Origin: Marsupella aquatica
Taxonomy: Eukaryota > Marchantiophyta
Direction: 5' to 3'
DNA length: 64,000 nt
Assembly (NCBI GenBank): GCA_973895155.1
Contig: OZ316893.1
Span: forward strand, 3,534,001 to 3,598,000
The first letter of the stretch is position 1, and each line of letters starts with the position of its first letter. Of this stretch, positions 61,521 to 64,000 are shown one piece after another. The position numbers and the translations under genes are program-made. The notes below the pieces were generated by a model. That model ran no database searches. It saw only the letters and a program-made list of their open reading frames with translations, and was not told the DNA's origin.

Positions 61521-63152
61521 TTGACAGTTTCGCAGGTTTTGGCTCAAATTCTGCGTAAAACCACGTTTCATTTGACTCGTTTCGATGCCCCGTTCGATGC
61601 ACGGCAACAGTCAAGTCCCCAATTTTGATAGTCAAACCACCAGGTCCCGCATGGCTCTTCCTTCGCAAGTACCAAGAGGCCTACGGTCCACTTTGAAACT
61701 GTCGAAATTAAGCGAAGGTGCTCGCAACCTTCTGTTGCGAATGGCTGCATTCTGACCCAGTATTTCCACAGGCAGTAATCTGGTTGCTCTACAACAGGGT
61801 GCAGGGGGACAGCGACACTTTATCAGTTTTGGAAAAAGATTATGTCATCGACAGGTTGTGACGATAAAACGGACCACTTTTCCCAGACGCGCGTAACGTA
61901 CAGCCTGGCACGGGAATTCTCTGCACACGATATTCATTGAAAATAAAGAAGGGATGCGACATGCTAGAGATTCGGTTGTGGACTGACTCATCGGTGCTGG
62001 AGCTACTGCAGATCAAGCGGGCGATGACAATCTGATTGCCCTTTACGTCAAGGAAAATCTCGCAAAATGGGCAGCTGGAAAGATTGGCTCTCATTATACG
62101 TTCTGAAGAAGCTTTGGCACATCGTCTTGCAACAGCACGCCTCGTGACTGACCAATGGACAGACAATCATCGAGCAGAAACAACAGACTTCATAATGAAC
62201 ACAAATCTTCATTATTTGATGGTTTGGTAGCTTTCGGCTATTAATAGATATTCCATCCCACTGTCACTGTCAGTTAAAATTATGACAGAATACCCAACAT
62301 TTGAAGGCATCTAGAAAGAATGCTTTGCTGGATGATCATTCTGATGAATCTAACTAATTACTGAAAATCACTCGGGACCAACTAAGGCCTTACCGTGAAG
62401 CCTCCAGACAAAATATGATTTTGGAGTTGGGAGTATTGGGATGGCGCTGTTTTTCAATTTTTGTTTGGGGGTGGGGGAAGGGGAAGGCGAAGGGAACCCT
62501 ATCTGACATACCAGCAAAGCAACTGCTAGAGATATATGGCTGTGTTATTTATCACATTGAAATGGGGCACCATAGTTGGCGCAAAGCATGGGCATCAGAA
62601 CTCGTTTGCCTAATTCTTGACGGGCGAAAAGCAGAGGTACTACTGCTTGATTGTGCAGGTTTCTCGAACCAGAATCGAATGCCAGCTGGAACTGTTGGAA
62701 CACGTGAAAGACAGTGGTATTGTACTAGCGTCCTGAGAAGGACCATACTTTAGAAGTGAGTACCTCAGGACTGCAAGAAGGATGCTTTCTCATGGAGGCA
62801 AATCAAAACTAGACTGTGATCCTCCAGGTTTGTGAAACCTTTTTGGCGTTGATTTTTCAAACAGTGCTTTAGTGGCTTATTAGAAAATGTGCCAAGATCT
62901 AAAGTTCACTTTCAATGCAGTTCCCAACATCTAGATAATAGTCTACATTAATGTAAAATTTACAGGGAACACTTGAGTAGCCGGTGGTTTGACAAGTGCT
63001 CAGATAACTGGACTATCAAAATTGCATTGACTGTTTTACTTAGATTACATCTTGCCATTTATCAGGGTCTTCATGCAAATGAGACTCCTAATCAATGACT
63101 GACCACTGACTGGAGCTGTGATACCTTGGGGAAATGGGTTGCACGACCGAGA

Positions 63153-63258
63153 TGGTACAAAACCAGCTTTACATTTTTCTGCTTACTCCAAGAAACTAAG
63201 GGAGTTGGTACAAAACCAGCTTTACATTTTTCTGCTTACTCCAAGAAACTAAGGGAGT
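63153..63258. repeat. Tandem duplication, 53 bp x 2
   Basis: Units 63153-63205 and 63206-63258 are identical from TGGTACAAAACCAGC to AACTAAGGGAGT, so the duplication is recent. Confidence 0.95.
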
Positions 63259-63259
63259 C

Positions 63260-63780
63260 ATAGGCTCGGATGAGATCTCTATCCAAAACCTGTGAGCTCA
63301 GATAAGATTTCAAAATCTTCTTTGTATGAAGTGACAGTGTTCATACACTAAATCTACGTCATCCTGCAGGTTACACCGTAAATCAACTTCCTACTCCAAA
63401 GGATCCAGGATGACATATATTAGAGAGTATATGAGTCATAAGCTCGGATGGGATCTCCAAACGATAGGCTTCCAAAATCTTCTTTTGTATGGAAAGAAAC
63501 GTTTTTACAGTAAATCTATGTCCTACTCCAAGAAAGTGAGTAATAACCTCCGATGAGATCTCTACACAAACCGTGAGCTCAGATAGAACTTCAAAATCTG
63601 CTTTGTGTGAAACGAAATGGTTTTTTACACTAAATCTATGAATGTCATCTTGGTTAGACTTTAGATCCTATGGAAGCTTAGGTATCCAAGATTTGAAATG
63701 GAATCCGACCTGACCTTTGAAATGAAGGCCTCCCGAGCCATAAGCTCGAATGTGGTCTCATTTGAAACATTTAAAATCGT
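63260..63780. repeat. Diverged repeat series
   Basis: Units with ATAAGCTCGGATG-GATCTC, GTGAGCTCAGAT, TTCAAAATCTTCTTT and ACACTAAATCTA recur about every 120-140 bp. The 53-bp duplication just upstream shares ACTCCAAGAAA with them. Confidence 0.6.
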
Positions 63781-64000
63781 GGGTGGGATTTTACTTGTTA
63801 CTCTGTCCCAACAGACTGGATGGAAAACTGGTAATCAAGGCTCAACTTCTCCATTATTTTAAAGGGCATTCTGGATCAAAGTGAGAACTTACCCCTAAGA
63901 TGTGGATTTGTTAAGATTCGTCCTGAAAGACTTAGATGAAATTAAATCTGTGAAAGTTTGCAAAATCTCATTGGTTTCCTCACAACTAATTTCATTCAAA

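Larger units (their letters stand above)
60529..64000. other. Intergenic, no gene seen
   Basis: No supportable coding region. It contains an imperfect duplication at 61268-61520, a 53-bp tandem duplication at 63153-63258 and a series of diverged units at 63260-63780. Confidence 0.5.

Overview
The window looks like nuclear DNA of a land plant. Genes are split by short GT-AG introns, gene density is low, and intergenic DNA is AT-rich and full of transposon debris. The recognisable genes include a plant-type mitochondrial LpxD homologue and an ATL-type membrane RING-H2 ubiquitin ligase. The non-LTR element type would fit a seed-free plant (bryophyte, lycophyte or fern), but that is an inference and the species cannot be named.

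Layout. 1-1326: remnant of an unrecognised ORF on the minus strand, probably from a mobile element, with stops and a frameshift. 3319-7368: complete non-autonomous DNA transposon with a perfect 9-bp target duplication, ~84-bp terminal inverted repeats and a core of 14 palindromes at ~116-bp spacing. 11405-11655: solo 3' end of a non-LTR retrotransposon. 16800-19140: decayed, 5'-truncated longer copy of the same element with reverse transcriptase. 25474-27949 (minus): endonuclease V, seven exons, 269 aa, closed end to end. 28916-32262 (plus): LpxD-like acyltransferase, at least eleven exons, divergent from endonuclease V. 37020-39416 (plus): nine-exon gene for a 278-aa protein of no family I recognise. 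40410-42448 (minus): six-exon, 305-aa protein with an OCIA-like region. 50874-51953 (minus): intronless ATL-type RING-H2 gene. 60453-60528: possible last exon of a WD40 protein. The rest is intergenic, with many two- to four-copy local duplications, microsatellites, foldbacks and a small dispersed repeat family.

The genes do not form a pathway. Endonuclease V acts on deaminated (inosine-containing) nucleic acid, LpxD belongs to the lipid-A-like pathway of plant mitochondria, and the RING-H2 protein is a membrane E3 ligase. The exon models were built by hand from splice consensus, reading phase and family motifs. For endonuclease V, LpxD exons 3-11, the 278-aa gene and the OCIA-like gene, every junction keeps the frame, which is the main support for them.
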